In this document: positions 10,101 to 18,459 of the stretch, one piece after another
Position numbering within the stretch: the first letter of the stretch is position 1
Layout: each line of letters begins with the position of its first letter
Assembly: GCF_012933655.1 (NCBI RefSeq)
Contig: NZ_JABBJJ010000001.1
Span: 62,001 to 126,000, forward strand
DNA length: 64,000 nucleotides
Direction: 5' to 3'
From: Pyxidicoccus fallax
GTDB lineage: Bacteria > Myxococcota > Myxococcia > Myxococcales > Myxococcaceae
Translations under genes and position numbers: made by a program
Notes under the pieces: model-generated
Databases searched by the model: none
What the model was told of the DNA's origin: nothing
Seen by the model: the letters and a program-made list of their open reading frames with translations, nothing else

Positions 10101-12765
10101 CGTGCCCACGAACCTGAGGGCCACTTCGGGCAATTCGCAGGTGGCCCTGGCCTGGAACGCGCCGGCGGACAACGGCGGCAACGCCATCACCGGCTACGCG
10201 GTGACGGTGCGCCATGGCGGCAGCAACGCCGTGGTGGCCACCCCGACGTTCACCGCGACGAGCGGCACCGTCACCGGACTCACCAATGGCACCAGCTACA
10301 CCTTCACGGTGGCGGCGATGAACGAGGCGGGGACCGGCGCGGCCACCGCGGCCCTGACGGCGACGCCCGCGATCGCGCCCGGGCCGCCCCTGAATGTCCG
10401 GGCCGCCGTTTTCGGGGGGACCGTGGCCATCCGGTGGGCAGCTCCGCTGACCGATGGCGGCTCTCCCATCACCGAGTACGTGGTGACCGTCTCTCCGGGA
10501 GGGACGACCCACCGGGTGCCGGCTCCAGCGACCGGGACCAGCCTCGTGGGCCTTCCGCTGGCCTCCGGGTACCTGCTGAGCGTGCGCGCCCTCAATGCCG
10601 CGGGGCAGGGGCCGGCCGCCTCGACCGCGACGACGTTCGAGCTCGCGTGTGAGGAGACCGGCTTCCCGGGGCTGTCGCTGACCTCGGCCCTCGACGCCGA
10701 TACGCTCCTGGTGCACGACGTGAGCGGGGACGGGCGGGCGGACGTCATCCTCGCGACGAACGAGCGCCCGGACGTGCCGGTCCTCCAGGTGCGGCAGGGC
10801 GCGGGTCGCGGCCGGCTGCAGGGGGGCGTGAACTACCCGATGCCCATCGTCGCGGACCGGCTGCTGCTGGGCGACCTCAACGGGGATGGGCGTCAGGACG
10901 TGGTGGCGGGCAGCTCCATCACCGTCAGCCCCACCCTCGTGACGCGGCTGGCCCAGCAGGGCGGCACGCTGAGCGCGGCCGTGACGACGGAGGCCTCCTC
11001 CGGCCCGCGCAACCTCGCGCTGGGTGAGTTCACGGGAGATGGCCGGCTGGACCTGGTCATGAGCCCGGCGAACACCAACGGGCAGCTCTGGGTGCTGCCG
11101 GGTCGCGGAGATGGCACCTTCCAGGCGCACATCGCCTCCACGGCGACCGGCGTGGGCGTCAACTTCGGCGTGGGGGACTTCAACCGCGACGGGCGGGCGG
11201 ACGTCGTGTTCTCCGGCGGAGGCCGCATCGTCGTGATGCTGGGAGATGGGCAGGGGCACCTGACCGCCGCGAGCACCTCCTACACCGCGGGCAGCACCGA
11301 TGCGCCGATGGCCATCGGCGACTTCAACGCGGATGGCGCCCCGGACGTGGCAGTGCTCAACAGCACCCAGCGGACCGTGGACGTGCTGCTGAACAACGGA
11401 GATGCCACCTTCCGGGCGGTCGTGAGGTACTCCGTCGGGAGTGTCGCGGCGACCGCGCTGACCCTGGGGGACTTCAACCGGGATGGTTCGCCGGACGTGG
11501 CCGTCATCAACAGCGGCTCCGCCTCGTTCGCCGTGCTGCGCGGCAGGGCGAATGGCACCTTCGATGCCGCGGTTGCCTACGTGGGCATGGCGGGACTCAT
11601 TCGCCACGGGGTGGGGGACATCGACGGTGACGGCTTCCCCGACATCGCGATGCTTCGCGCCTCGGCGTCCTCCTTCGCGATGACGGATGCCCTCGACATC
11701 GCCTGGGGGCGGGCGGACGGCACCCTGGAGCGGCCCGCGCTCTCCTACGGCCCGGCGGCGTTCTCCTCCGCGGTGGGCGATTTCGACATGGATGGGCGCA
11801 TGGACATGGTGTCGGCGAACGGCTCGACGGTGAACGTCTGGAAGGGCAATGGCGACGGGACGCTGACGAGCGCCCCCGCCCTGACGGGCCCGGCCACCAG
11901 CACCGGAGTCACCCTCAATGACCTCAACAGGGACGGCCGGGCGGACGTGGTCGTGAGCAACGGGTCGGCGAACTCCATTTCCGTGTTCCTGGCGCAAGCC
12001 AACGGGACGTTCGGTGCCCGGGTGGACCACGCGGCGGGAGGCTTCGTCGTCGACGGAGCCATTGGCGTCGGCGACATCAATGCGGACGGGCTGAAGGACC
12101 TCGCCGTGCCCACCGTTTCCTCCGGGACGGCCCAGATCTCCCTCTTCCTGGGAACGGCGGCGGGAGGTTTCGCGCCGGTGGCGGTCCATCCGGCGGGGTC
12201 CGCCGTCAACTTCGTCGAGATGGCCGACGTGAACGGAGATGGACGCGCCGACGTCATCGGGCGGAACAGCAACAGCGCCACGGTGGTCCTGAAGCTGGGC
12301 CGCGCCGATGGCACGCTGGAGGCCTCCCAGCTCATTCCCGCGGGAATCAACGCGCGGAGCCTGACGGTGGGCGACTACGACGGGAACGGGCGGCCGGACC
12401 TGGCCGTCTCCGATACCAGCAGCCTGCGCATCCTCCCGAACACTGGCAATGGCACCTTTGGCGCGGCCATCGTGAGCGCCGAGCCCGTGGGCCAGCTGGG
12501 ACGCGTGGCGGGTGACATCAACGGGGACGGTCGCATCGACCTGGTCAGCTTCACCGACACGGCGAACAATGGAGGCGGACGCGTGTGGATCCTCCTCGGT
12601 CTGGGGGATGGGACGTTCGCTACGACGGGGGACACCTTCCCGTCGAGCACGACGTCCACCAGCGCCTCGATGTTCCTGGCCGACATGAACGGCGACAGCA
12701 GCCCGGACCTGGTCGGCTCCAACACCACGCACGGCGTCTTCGTCCTGCCCCAGGCCTGCTTCTGA
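7168..12765 (+). CDS. Giant lipoprotein: 12 fibronectin-III domains followed by 14 FG-GAP repeats
   Basis: 1865 aa from the ATG at 7168, preceded by GGTGGAGGA at a 7-base spacing; an in-frame start at 6958 would bury the signal peptide. The lipobox is LAWGC with Cys21. A DAG-rich spacer (residues 30-58) tethers the domains. Twelve FnIII domains of 90-93 aa (residues 60-1158) share TVTGLTNGTAYTFTV and similar motifs. Then come 14 calcium-binding FG-GAP/VCBS units of the type GDFNRDGRADV (residues 1165-1860), enough for two seven-bladed propellers. Cysteines near the propeller's start (ELACEE) and the last residues (QACF) could close the ring. FnIII repeats are typical of surface or glycan-binding proteins and FG-GAP propellers of ligand binding. 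A role in adhesion or prey contact is inference. A weak promoter candidate is TTGTGC/TATTCG at 7110-7139. Confidence 0.88.
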   Translation: MRGRSGAFSVALVLWMLAWGCGGGSSPDNTPDPVPDAGTRVDAGTGDAGTEDAGPTLQTPGVPTAVTATAGDGQATVRWTAPANGGSPITSYTVTTLFLDSQLKTQNTTETQVTVTGLTNGMPYSFTVSATNALGTSGTSQPSNVVTPRTVPAAPTGVTATPANRSLVVTWSAPVETGGSVITGYTVTVQPGNHSQEVSANETRATVTGLTNGTEYTVTVAARNEAGAGPASSPVSATPLAVPSAPTAVQATPGNRQVALTWSAPADDGGSPLTGYTIHVSAGGVLVRTESSTTTSFTVLGLINGTAYSFHVTATNGTGAGLASEPVFATPRTVPGAPTQVRATAGNRSALVEWSAPDDNGGSDVTGYTLTVEAGGTVVETRETSATSLTVTGLTNGTTYRFTVTATNGVGTGAASSPVSAVPQSLPGAPTGLAVSPGNTQVSLTWTAPQDNGGNPLTGYVVTVRSGGAVVRTQDATTTNATVTGLTNGTAYSFTVSATTSVGTGLPSEPVSATPRTVPGAPTQLQATAGEGQVTVSWTAPANGGSAITGYTVLAQPGDRTVQVAGNQTQATVTGLTNGTAYTFTVTATNVAGTGAASTSVSATPRTVPAAPTNLEATPGAAQVSLTWFAPSNNGGSAVTGYVVTVRNGGTVVGTQTSSTRSATVTGLTNGTAYTFTVAATNVAGTGAASTPVNATPRTVPAAPSGLAATPDNGQVSLTWAAPTDNGGSPVTGYTVTARQGATVVGTQTSATTSATVTGLTNGTAYTFTVAATNVAGTGAVSTSVSATPRTVPREPTNVVATGGNRQVSLTWSAPTDNGGSPVTGYVVSIHQGTTVVRTQSFTTTSATVTGLTNGVNYDVTVAATNAAGTGWESLKVAFIPRTVPGAPANVVASPGNGGVTLTWSEPADTGGSGIGGYTVRVRQGGSVLSTQTTSAMNLWVSGLTNGTAYNFTVSAANSVGNGPESTAVIATPRTVPGVPTNLRATSGNSQVALAWNAPADNGGNAITGYAVTVRHGGSNAVVATPTFTATSGTVTGLTNGTSYTFTVAAMNEAGTGAATAALTATPAIAPGPPLNVRAAVFGGTVAIRWAAPLTDGGSPITEYVVTVSPGGTTHRVPAPATGTSLVGLPLASGYLLSVRALNAAGQGPAASTATTFELACEETGFPGLSLTSALDADTLLVHDVSGDGRADVILATNERPDVPVLQVRQGAGRGRLQGGVNYPMPIVADRLLLGDLNGDGRQDVVAGSSITVSPTLVTRLAQQGGTLSAAVTTEASSGPRNLALGEFTGDGRLDLVMSPANTNGQLWVLPGRGDGTFQAHIASTATGVGVNFGVGDFNRDGRADVVFSGGGRIVVMLGDGQGHLTAASTSYTAGSTDAPMAIGDFNADGAPDVAVLNSTQRTVDVLLNNGDATFRAVVRYSVGSVAATALTLGDFNRDGSPDVAVINSGSASFAVLRGRANGTFDAAVAYVGMAGLIRHGVGDIDGDGFPDIAMLRASASSFAMTDALDIAWGRADGTLERPALSYGPAAFSSAVGDFDMDGRMDMVSANGSTVNVWKGNGDGTLTSAPALTGPATSTGVTLNDLNRDGRADVVVSNGSANSISVFLAQANGTFGARVDHAAGGFVVDGAIGVGDINADGLKDLAVPTVSSGTAQISLFLGTAAGGFAPVAVHPAGSAVNFVEMADVNGDGRADVIGRNSNSATVVLKLGRADGTLEASQLIPAGINARSLTVGDYDGNGRPDLAVSDTSSLRILPNTGNGTFGAAIVSAEPVGQLGRVAGDINGDGRIDLVSFTDTANNGGGRVWILLGLGDGTFATTGDTFPSSTTSTSASMFLADMNGDSSPDLVGSNTTHGVFVLPQACF
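7345..10640 (+). repeat. Tandem DNA repeats encoding 12 FnIII domains
   Basis: Twelve units of about 270-279 bp. Units 6-9 (about 8715-9815) are nearly identical over the segment that encodes TVTGLTNGTAYTFTV and the following NVAGTGA, which indicates recent duplication or gene conversion; the outer units are more diverged. Confidence 0.85.
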
Positions 12766-12789
12766 TGGTCAGCCCCATGGGGTGATGAG

Positions 12790-12818
12790 GGCCGGATGCT
12801 CCACGCGGGCATCCGGCC
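12790..12818. terminator. Shared terminator between convergent genes
   Basis: GGCCGGATGC (12790-12799) and GCATCCGGCC (12809-12818) make a perfect 10-bp stem with a 9-base loop, followed by TTCTTCATTT on the plus strand. It ends the FnIII gene and may also serve the convergent CorC-like gene. Confidence 0.75.
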
Positions 12819-12844
12819 TTCTTCATTTCAGGCCCACGCCCCGT

Positions 12845-14158
12845 TCACGCCTGCGGCTGCTCCGCGGGCTGAGGCAGGTGGAAGCGCACCGTGCGCACGC
12901 GGCGGGGTGACGAGTCCAGCACCTCCAGCTCCAGGCCGCCGTCGGCCTTCAGCCGCGTGCCCGGCTCCGGAATGGCGCCACCCGCCAGGGCAATGCACAG
13001 GCCCGCCACCGTCGAGTAATCCTGGTCCTCGTCCAGCTCCAGGCCCAGCTCGCGGTTGACGTCGCGCAGGGACGCCGAGGCCAGCACCACCGCGGTGGTG
13101 GGGCCCTCGCGCCGCACCAGTTCCTCCGGTGTCTCGGACTCGCTGAGGATGTCTCCGACGAGCTCCTCCACCAGGTCCTCCACCGTCACCAGCCCCACCA
13201 CGCCGCCGCGCTCGTCCACCACGACGGCCAGCTGCATGCGCCGCCGCTGGAGTTCCTTCAGCGCGTCCATGGCGCGCATCGTCTCCACGAGGAAGAAGGG
13301 TGGCCGCATCACGTCTTCGAGGACGATGAGGTTGCCCTCCCACGCCACGCCGAGCAGGTCCTTGGCGATGACGTAGCCGACGATGTTGTCCGGCGTCCCC
13401 TCGTAGATGGGCATGCGCGAGTGGCCGTGCTCCAGCAGCACCTGGCGGATTTCGTCCGCGTTCGCGTGCCGCCGCAGGGCGACGATGTGCTCGCGCGGCA
13501 CCATCAGCTCGCCCACCGTCAGCTCGCCCATCTCGAAGGCCCGCGAGGCAATCTCCCCCGCGTGAGGGTCCAGCGTGCCCTGCTTCGCCGCTTCCTCCAC
13601 CAGCTGCTGCAGCTCCTCCGCGGACAGGCGCCCTTCCGTGAAGTTCGTCCTGTCACCGAACAGGCGCAGCACCACGTTGGAGCTGGCCGTGAGGAACCAC
13701 ACCACCGGCCGCATCAGCCAGGACAGCCCATGCAGGGGCCGGCCGATGAGGAGCGCGTACCGCTCGCCGGCCCGCAGGGCGAGCGACTTGGGGACCAGCT
13801 CCCCGAGCACCAGTGACAGATACGAGACGAACGCCACCACCACCGCGAGGGCGACGTCGTCCGCCTGCTGCTCGGGGACGCCCAGGCCCGCCAGCACGCC
13901 TCCCAAGCGGGCGGCGATGCTCGCGCCACCGAAGGCCGCCGCCGTGGCACCGATGACGGTGATGCCAATCTGGACCGTGGCGAGGAAGCGCTCGGGGTCA
14001 CCCCGCAGCTTCTCCACGGCCTTCGCCGAGGCGCTGCCCTCGTCAATCAGCTCCCGCAGCCGTGTGCGCCGCAGGGAGATCACCGCCAGCTCCGCCCCGG
14101 CGAAGACACCGTTGGCGAGAACCAGCAGCAGGATGACGACGAGCTCGGTGACGATAAT
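12845..14158 (-). CDS. CNNM/CorC (HlyC) family membrane protein with paired CBS domains
   Basis: The family order is clear: N-terminal CNNM (DUF21) membrane domain with LVLANGVFAGAELA, two CBS domains (MVPREHIVALRR and later VVVDERGGVVGLVTVED), and a C-terminal CorC_HlyC domain ending in HLPQ. These proteins act in the inner membrane in magnesium or cobalt homeostasis, probably as transporters. The first usual start codon (GTG at 14083) falls inside the first membrane helix. The frame stays open upstream to an in-frame stop, with no ATG, GTG or TTG. GAGGAGG lies just before ATT (14158) and ATC (14155), so I place the start at one of these rare codons; 14158 is given. A base error in the sequence is the alternative. 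Product is about 437 aa. Confidence 0.82.
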   Translation of the reverse strand: MIVTELVVILLLVLANGVFAGAELAVISLRRTRLRELIDEGSASAKAVEKLRGDPERFLATVQIGITVIGATAAAFGGASIAARLGGVLAGLGVPEQQADDVALAVVVAFVSYLSLVLGELVPKSLALRAGERYALLIGRPLHGLSWLMRPVVWFLTASSNVVLRLFGDRTNFTEGRLSAEELQQLVEEAAKQGTLDPHAGEIASRAFEMGELTVGELMVPREHIVALRRHANADEIRQVLLEHGHSRMPIYEGTPDNIVGYVIAKDLLGVAWEGNLIVLEDVMRPPFFLVETMRAMDALKELQRRRMQLAVVVDERGGVVGLVTVEDLVEELVGDILSESETPEELVRREGPTTAVVLASASLRDVNRELGLELDEDQDYSTVAGLCIALAGGAIPEPGTRLKADGGLELEVLDSSPRRVRTVRFHLPQPAEQPQA

Positions 14159-14206
14159 GGCCCTCCTCTCAGGGGCCCTCTACCCTAACCGCAACCGGCC
14201 GGCTGC

Positions 14207-14587
14207 TCACTCCCCAAGTGACTGCAAGAGGAGCGACAGTTGGTCCCGGCTGGCGCCTTTTGGCAGGTAGTAGTGGGGGCCGGACAGAAGGGCGCTGCCT
14301 ACGTCCTGTGCCGCCGCCGACGTGAGGAACACGATGCGGGGGTGCGGGCCGCGTGGCAGCCGCTCCACCACCTCCAGGCCGCTCATCCCCGGCATGTTGA
14401 GGTCCAGCAGCATGACGCCGTAGCGGTCCCCGCGCCTCAGCGTTTCCAGGGCTTCCTGTCCATCCGCGGCCTCGGTCGTCTCGTAGCCCAGGTCCTCCAG
14501 ACTGAGGCGGAGAAACTCCCGCCAGTCCGCGTCGTCATCGACGACCAGGACCCTTCGCGTGCCTTCGTCCGTTGCGAGTCTCGCCAA
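14207..14587 (-). CDS. Single-domain response regulator
   Basis: 126 aa made of one receiver domain. Acidic pocket DDD at residues 17-19, phospho-acceptor Asp62 (LLDLNMPG), switch Thr in FLTSAA, and Lys in PKG are all present. There is no output domain, so it acts by protein contact or in a phosphorelay. The start is TTG at 14587, chosen because GGGGGAGGA sits just upstream and because it gives the normal receiver length; the frame runs further upstream through unrelated sequence. It follows the metallophosphoesterase gene by 97 bases on the same strand. No partner kinase is adjacent. Confidence 0.8.
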   Translation of the reverse strand: MARLATDEGTRRVLVVDDDADWREFLRLSLEDLGYETTEAADGQEALETLRRGDRYGVMLLDLNMPGMSGLEVVERLPRGPHPRIVFLTSAAAQDVGSALLSGPHYYLPKGASRDQLSLLLQSLGE

Positions 14588-14684
14588 TAATCCTCCCCCG
14601 ACAGGAGGTGAACGCCGCTCAAGTCCGTCCTCATTCGCGGCGGGCGGTAGAACGGCGCCCGACGGGCAAGCGGGCGGACAGGCG

Positions 14685-15518
14685 CTAGAACAGCGCGATG
14701 CCGAGCTGGGCGACGAGGTACTGCAGCGCCGGCCGCACGTTATGGGCCGCCGAGCGGGGCTGCTCGGGCACCGCCGAGCGCCTCCACTCTGGCTCTCCCA
14801 GCAGGCGGCCGGCCTCGTGTCGGAACACCCGGAAGCGGCCCAGCTCCGTGGAGCTGCCCGCGTTGTAGACGCGCAACAGCCGGCCCCCGGCGCCTTCCAA
14901 CACCCGCTCGCGCGGCTGGTGCCGGTGCCCGTGCAGCACCAGGTCGCACCGGCCCCGCAGGCGCGTGAGCCACTCGGCGCCCAGGGACAGCTCCGCCGCG
15001 TGGGGCCAGCCCAGCAGCGTGGCCAGCCGCTCCGGGAAGCTCTCCTCGGGCAGCGGCAACACGTGGTGGTGCACCAGCACCGCCGCCACCGCGTCCTTCG
15101 GTGCGGCCTCCAGCGCCGCGTCCACCGCGTCCAGCTCCGCGTGGGACAGCGTGCCGTGGCTGTTGAAGTAGTTCCGGTTGTGCGGCCCCGTGGAGTCCAC
15201 GCACACCAGGAAGAGGCCCGGCGTCTCCACGGTGCGAACCTTGTTTCCCTCCATCCACCCGGCGCCGACATCGTCGCTGGGCCGGTCGTGGTTGCCGGGG
15301 ATGAAGGTGAGGCGCCCGGTGTCCAGGAAGGGCGAGAAGATTTCGCGGAAGCGGCGGTACTCCGCCTTCGCTCCCTGGTGCGTCAGGTCTCCCGTCACCA
15401 CCACGTGGTCCACGTCGTCGGCGAGGAGCGCGTCCACGAGCGCGCGCGCCGAGGCGTCGCTCTCGGGGCTCAGGTCCAGGTGCAGATCCGACAAGTGCGC
15501 CAGCGTGCGGAGGGCCAT
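14685..15518 (-). CDS. Calcineurin-like metallophosphoesterase
   Basis: 277 aa. The five metal-binding motifs are in order: LSDLHLD, VTGDLTHQG, PGNHDRP, LVHHHVLP and LHGHRHQP. They place it in the cytoplasmic dinuclear-metal phosphoesterase superfamily (CpdA/Icc-like arrangement). The substrate cannot be read from sequence; cyclic nucleotides or other phosphodiesters are possible. The ATG is the first residue before the core strand. TATCTC at 15525-15530 ends 6 bases before the ATG and may be the -10 element of a leaderless transcript. A one-domain response regulator lies downstream on the same strand. Confidence 0.85.
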   Translation of the reverse strand: MALRTLAHLSDLHLDLSPESDASARALVDALLADDVDHVVVTGDLTHQGAKAEYRRFREIFSPFLDTGRLTFIPGNHDRPSDDVGAGWMEGNKVRTVETPGLFLVCVDSTGPHNRNYFNSHGTLSHAELDAVDAALEAAPKDAVAAVLVHHHVLPLPEESFPERLATLLGWPHAAELSLGAEWLTRLRGRCDLVLHGHRHQPRERVLEGAGGRLLRVYNAGSSTELGRFRVFRHEAGRLLGEPEWRRSAVPEQPRSAAHNVRPALQYLVAQLGIALF

Positions 15519-15598
15519 GCCCAGGAGATAGGCATTGTTCGCGTCCGCATCAGGGCTTGACGGTGAATGAAGTGCAAGACGTGTGCAACAGCCACGCG

Positions 15599-16819
15599 TC
15601 AGCTCGCGAGATCACCCGCGAACAGCTCGTCGCTCGCGTCGAGCGCGGGCCGCGAGGAAGGGGAGGGCGCGTGGAGCGGCACCAGCCGGGTGCCCGGGGC
15701 GACGCGCAGTTTCGTGCCGCGCCAGTCCACCGTGCGGAAGAAGAGGCCGTGCCACCACGCGGCGAACAACAGCACGTCCTTGACGAGCACCGCGGGCACC
15801 GCGTCCCACGACACCGACTCCGGACGCAGCGCGCGAAAGGCGGCGAGGTCCACCACCACCTTGCCCAGCACCACCAGGCTAGCCACGGTGCCCGTGGTTG
15901 GCGAGGGGTCCACCAGCGCGCCCAACAGCGCCAGCGGCACCGGGTTGAGCAGCGACTGCGCCACGTACGTGGACCCGGACACCGCCGTGCGGTGGATGAC
16001 ACTCCAGCGCAGGTAGCGCTGGAAGAAGGCGTTGACGCCCTTCTTCAGTGACACGTTGAACACCGGCGTGCGCGCCACCACCACGCGGCGGCCCAGCTTG
16101 CGCGTCACCCACTGGCCGATGACGTAGTCCTCCGCCAACACGTTGCGCACGGAGTAGAAGCCGCCCAGCGCGTCCACGTCCTCGCGGCGCAGCGCCATGG
16201 ACTTGCCCACGACGATGTCCTGGTTGGCGAAGCGCTTGGCGGCAATCATCCCCGCCGCCGCGCTCGCGGCCAGGTAGAGGTTGTCCAACAGCGAACCGAA
16301 GGTCCGCTCACCGATGCCCGCCACCGGGTGCGTCACGCAGCCCACCGTGGGGTCCGCGAAGCCCGCGGCAATCTCTTCCAGGTAGTCCGGCCCCACGCGC
16401 GTGTTGCTGTCGCTGATGACGAGGATGTCGTGGCGCGCGCGGTCCGCCAGGGTGATGAGCTGGTTCACCTTCGGGTTCAGCCCCGGCTCGCCCACCTGCA
16501 ACTCCAGGCGCATGACGCGCGGCCACCGGGCCACCGCCGCTCGCGCCACCGCGTAGGCGGCGTCGCGGGTGTCCTTCACGCCCAGCACCACCTCGTACTC
16601 GCCCGCGTAGTCCAGCCGGGCGAACTGCTCCAGGTTGGCCTCCAGGTCGTCATCCACGCCGCACAGCGGCTTGAGGATGGAGATGCCGGGCCGGGGCGCA
16701 CCGGAGGGCAGCAGCGCGGGCGGCTCGCTCCGGTGCCGGAGCACGAGGACGTACTGGATGATGAGGGCGATGAGGCCGAAGAGGGCGGCGAAGAGCAGGA
16801 GGCCAGAGGCGAGCAACAT
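15599..16819 (-). CDS. Family 2/21 glycosyltransferase (ceramide glucosyltransferase / HpnI-like)
   Basis: 406 aa from the ATG at 16819; a TTG at 16852 would add 11 residues and neither start has a clear ribosome site. Membrane segment at residues 3-23, then a GT-A domain with ISILKPLCGVDDDL, DSNTRV and AEDYVIGQ, and the QRYLRW motif typical of ceramide glucosyltransferases (GT21) and HpnI. Two or three hydrophobic segments close the protein. It would transfer a sugar from a nucleotide donor to a membrane lipid on the cytoplasmic face. Myxobacteria make sphingolipids and hopanoids, so both acceptors are possible; I cannot decide between them. Confidence 0.78.
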   Translation of the reverse strand: MLLASGLLLFAALFGLIALIIQYVLVLRHRSEPPALLPSGAPRPGISILKPLCGVDDDLEANLEQFARLDYAGEYEVVLGVKDTRDAAYAVARAAVARWPRVMRLELQVGEPGLNPKVNQLITLADRARHDILVISDSNTRVGPDYLEEIAAGFADPTVGCVTHPVAGIGERTFGSLLDNLYLAASAAAGMIAAKRFANQDIVVGKSMALRREDVDALGGFYSVRNVLAEDYVIGQWVTRKLGRRVVVARTPVFNVSLKKGVNAFFQRYLRWSVIHRTAVSGSTYVAQSLLNPVPLALLGALVDPSPTTGTVASLVVLGKVVVDLAAFRALRPESVSWDAVPAVLVKDVLLFAAWWHGLFFRTVDWRGTKLRVAPGTRLVPLHAPSPSSRPALDASDELFAGDLAS

Positions 16820-16957
16820 TCGCGGGCAGTCCCAGAAGTCGGCGCGCGGCAATCGCGCGACCTGGGAGACACGCTAGAGAGGGCCTGAGACAGGCCCGCG
16901 AAGCGCTCGCGGCACACGGGCCAATTCGTCGTGACGGCCCGGTGAAGTCGTGCCTGC

Positions 16958-17644
16958 CTACTCGGGCAGGTTGCGGCTGCGCGGGTGGCGGATGTCCTTG
17001 CCGCGCACCATGTAGACCACCATCTCCGCCACGTTCATCGCGTGGTCACCGATGCGCTCCAGGTGCTTGGCGATGAACATCAGCGCGGTGGCCCGGCGGA
17101 TGTTCTTCGAGTCCTCCATCATGTACGCGAGGAGCTCGTTGAAGATCTTCAGGAAGAGGGCATCCAGCAGGTCATCGCCCTGGAGCACCTCCTCCGCCTT
17201 GGCCACGTCGCCGGAGACGAACGCGTCCAGCGCCTTCTTCACCTGCTGCTGCGCCAGCTCCGCCAGCCGCGGCGTGTCCACGTAGGGCGCCAGCGGGGGG
17301 ACCTGGTTCAGGTCCATGGAGCGCTCGGCGATGTTGACGGCCAGGTCGCCGATGCGCTCCAGGTCGGTGACGATCTTCAGCGCGGTGGTGATGAGGCGCA
17401 AATCGCTGGCGGCCGGCTGGCGCAGCGCGAGGATGCGCCGGCACAGCTCGTCGATCTCCACCTCCAGGCGGTTGACGTCCTTGTCCGCCGCGACGACCTT
17501 CTCCGCGAGCGGGCTGTCGCGCTCGGTGAGGGCCTTCATGCTCTGCGCGATGAGGTTCTCCACCTTCGCCCCCATCGCGAGGAGCTTCTCGCGCAGGTCC
17601 CTCAGGTCCTGCTCGAAGGCCTTGTCCGTATGGGTCGCCGGCAT
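16958..17644 (-). CDS. phoU: Phosphate transport regulator PhoU
   Basis: 228 aa with two PhoU three-helix repeats. The motif DLERIGDLAVNIAERS in the first half is mirrored by HLERIGDHAMNVAEMV in the second; these acidic patches bind metal. PhoU couples the Pst transporter to the sensor kinase and dampens phosphate signalling. It is the last gene of the pst operon, 29 bases after pstB. The ATG at 17644 matches the family N-terminus (THTDKAF); a GTG at 17677 overlapping the pstB stop is possible and would add 11 residues. Confidence 0.95.
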   Translation of the reverse strand: MPATHTDKAFEQDLRDLREKLLAMGAKVENLIAQSMKALTERDSPLAEKVVAADKDVNRLEVEIDELCRRILALRQPAASDLRLITTALKIVTDLERIGDLAVNIAERSMDLNQVPPLAPYVDTPRLAELAQQQVKKALDAFVSGDVAKAEEVLQGDDLLDALFLKIFNELLAYMMEDSKNIRRATALMFIAKHLERIGDHAMNVAEMVVYMVRGKDIRHPRSRNLPE

Positions 17645-17673
17645 CTCCCGTGTCCCTTCTTCCGCTCGCACGC

Positions 17674-18450
17674 TCACCCGAACTTCCCGGTGACGTAGTC
17701 CTCGGTGCGCTTCTCACGCGGGTTGGTGAAGATCTGCTCAGTAGGGCCGCATTCCACCAGCTCGCCCATGTAGAAGAAAGCCGTCCTGTCCGACACGCGG
17801 GCGGCCTGCTGCATGTTGTGGGTGACGATGGCGATGGTGTACTGCGCCTTCAGCTCGTGGATGAGCTCTTCGATTTTCGCGGTGGCGATGGGGTCCAGCG
17901 CGCTCGCCGGCTCGTCCATCAGCAGCACCTCGGGCTCCACGGCCATGGCGCGGGCGATACACAGGCGCTGCTGCTGGCCGCCGGACAGGCCCAGGGCGCT
18001 CTCGTTGAGGCGGTCCTTCACCTCGTCCCACAGGGCGGCGCCGCGCAGGGACTTCTCCACGCGGGTGTTGAGCTCGTTCTTGTCCTTCATCCCCCCCACG
18101 CGCAGGCCGTAGGCGACGTTCTCGAAGATGCTCTTGGGGAAGGGGTTGGACTTCTGGAACACCATGCCCACGCGGCGGCGCAGGTCCACGACGTCCACGC
18201 TGCGGTCGTAGATGTCCATGGAGTCCAGGAGGATGGTCCCGGTGTGGTTGGTGCCCGGGATGAGGTCGTTCATCCGGTTGAGCGTGCGCAGGAAGGTGGA
18301 CTTGCCGCAGCCGGAGGGGCCGATGAGGGCCGTCACCTGCCGCTCGAGGATGGCCAGGGAAATCTTGCTGATGGCCGTCTTGGTGCCGTAGCGGAGGGTC
18401 AGCTCCCGCGCCTCCATCTTCGAGCGCGGGGGAGAGTGCTGGAGGGACAT
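17674..18450 (-). CDS. pstB: Phosphate ABC transporter ATP-binding protein PstB
   Basis: 258 aa, normal for PstB. Walker [10 protein letters not shown] at residues 44-52, the PstB-typical [10 protein letters not shown] just after it, Q-loop [12 protein letters not shown], signature LSGGQQQR, Walker [13 protein letters not shown] and switch His in VTHNMQQA are all intact. It powers high-affinity phosphate import together with PstC and PstA. It starts 9 bases after pstA, which indicates translational coupling. Confidence 0.97.
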   Translation of the reverse strand: MSLQHSPPRSKMEARELTLRYGTKTAISKISLAILERQVTALIGPSGCGKSTFLRTLNRMNDLIPGTNHTGTILLDSMDIYDRSVDVVDLRRRVGMVFQKSNPFPKSIFENVAYGLRVGGMKDKNELNTRVEKSLRGAALWDEVKDRLNESALGLSGGQQQRLCIARAMAVEPEVLLMDEPASALDPIATAKIEELIHELKAQYTIAIVTHNMQQAARVSDRTAFFYMGELVECGPTEQIFTNPREKRTEDYVTGKFG

Positions 18451-18459
18451 GGCGTACCG

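Noticed and set aside
7180-12732. 1850-codon open frame on the minus strand opposite the FnIII gene
   Set aside because: An artefact of GC-rich codon bias. The translation is Arg/Gly/His-rich with no domain, while the plus strand has clear FnIII and FG-GAP repeats.
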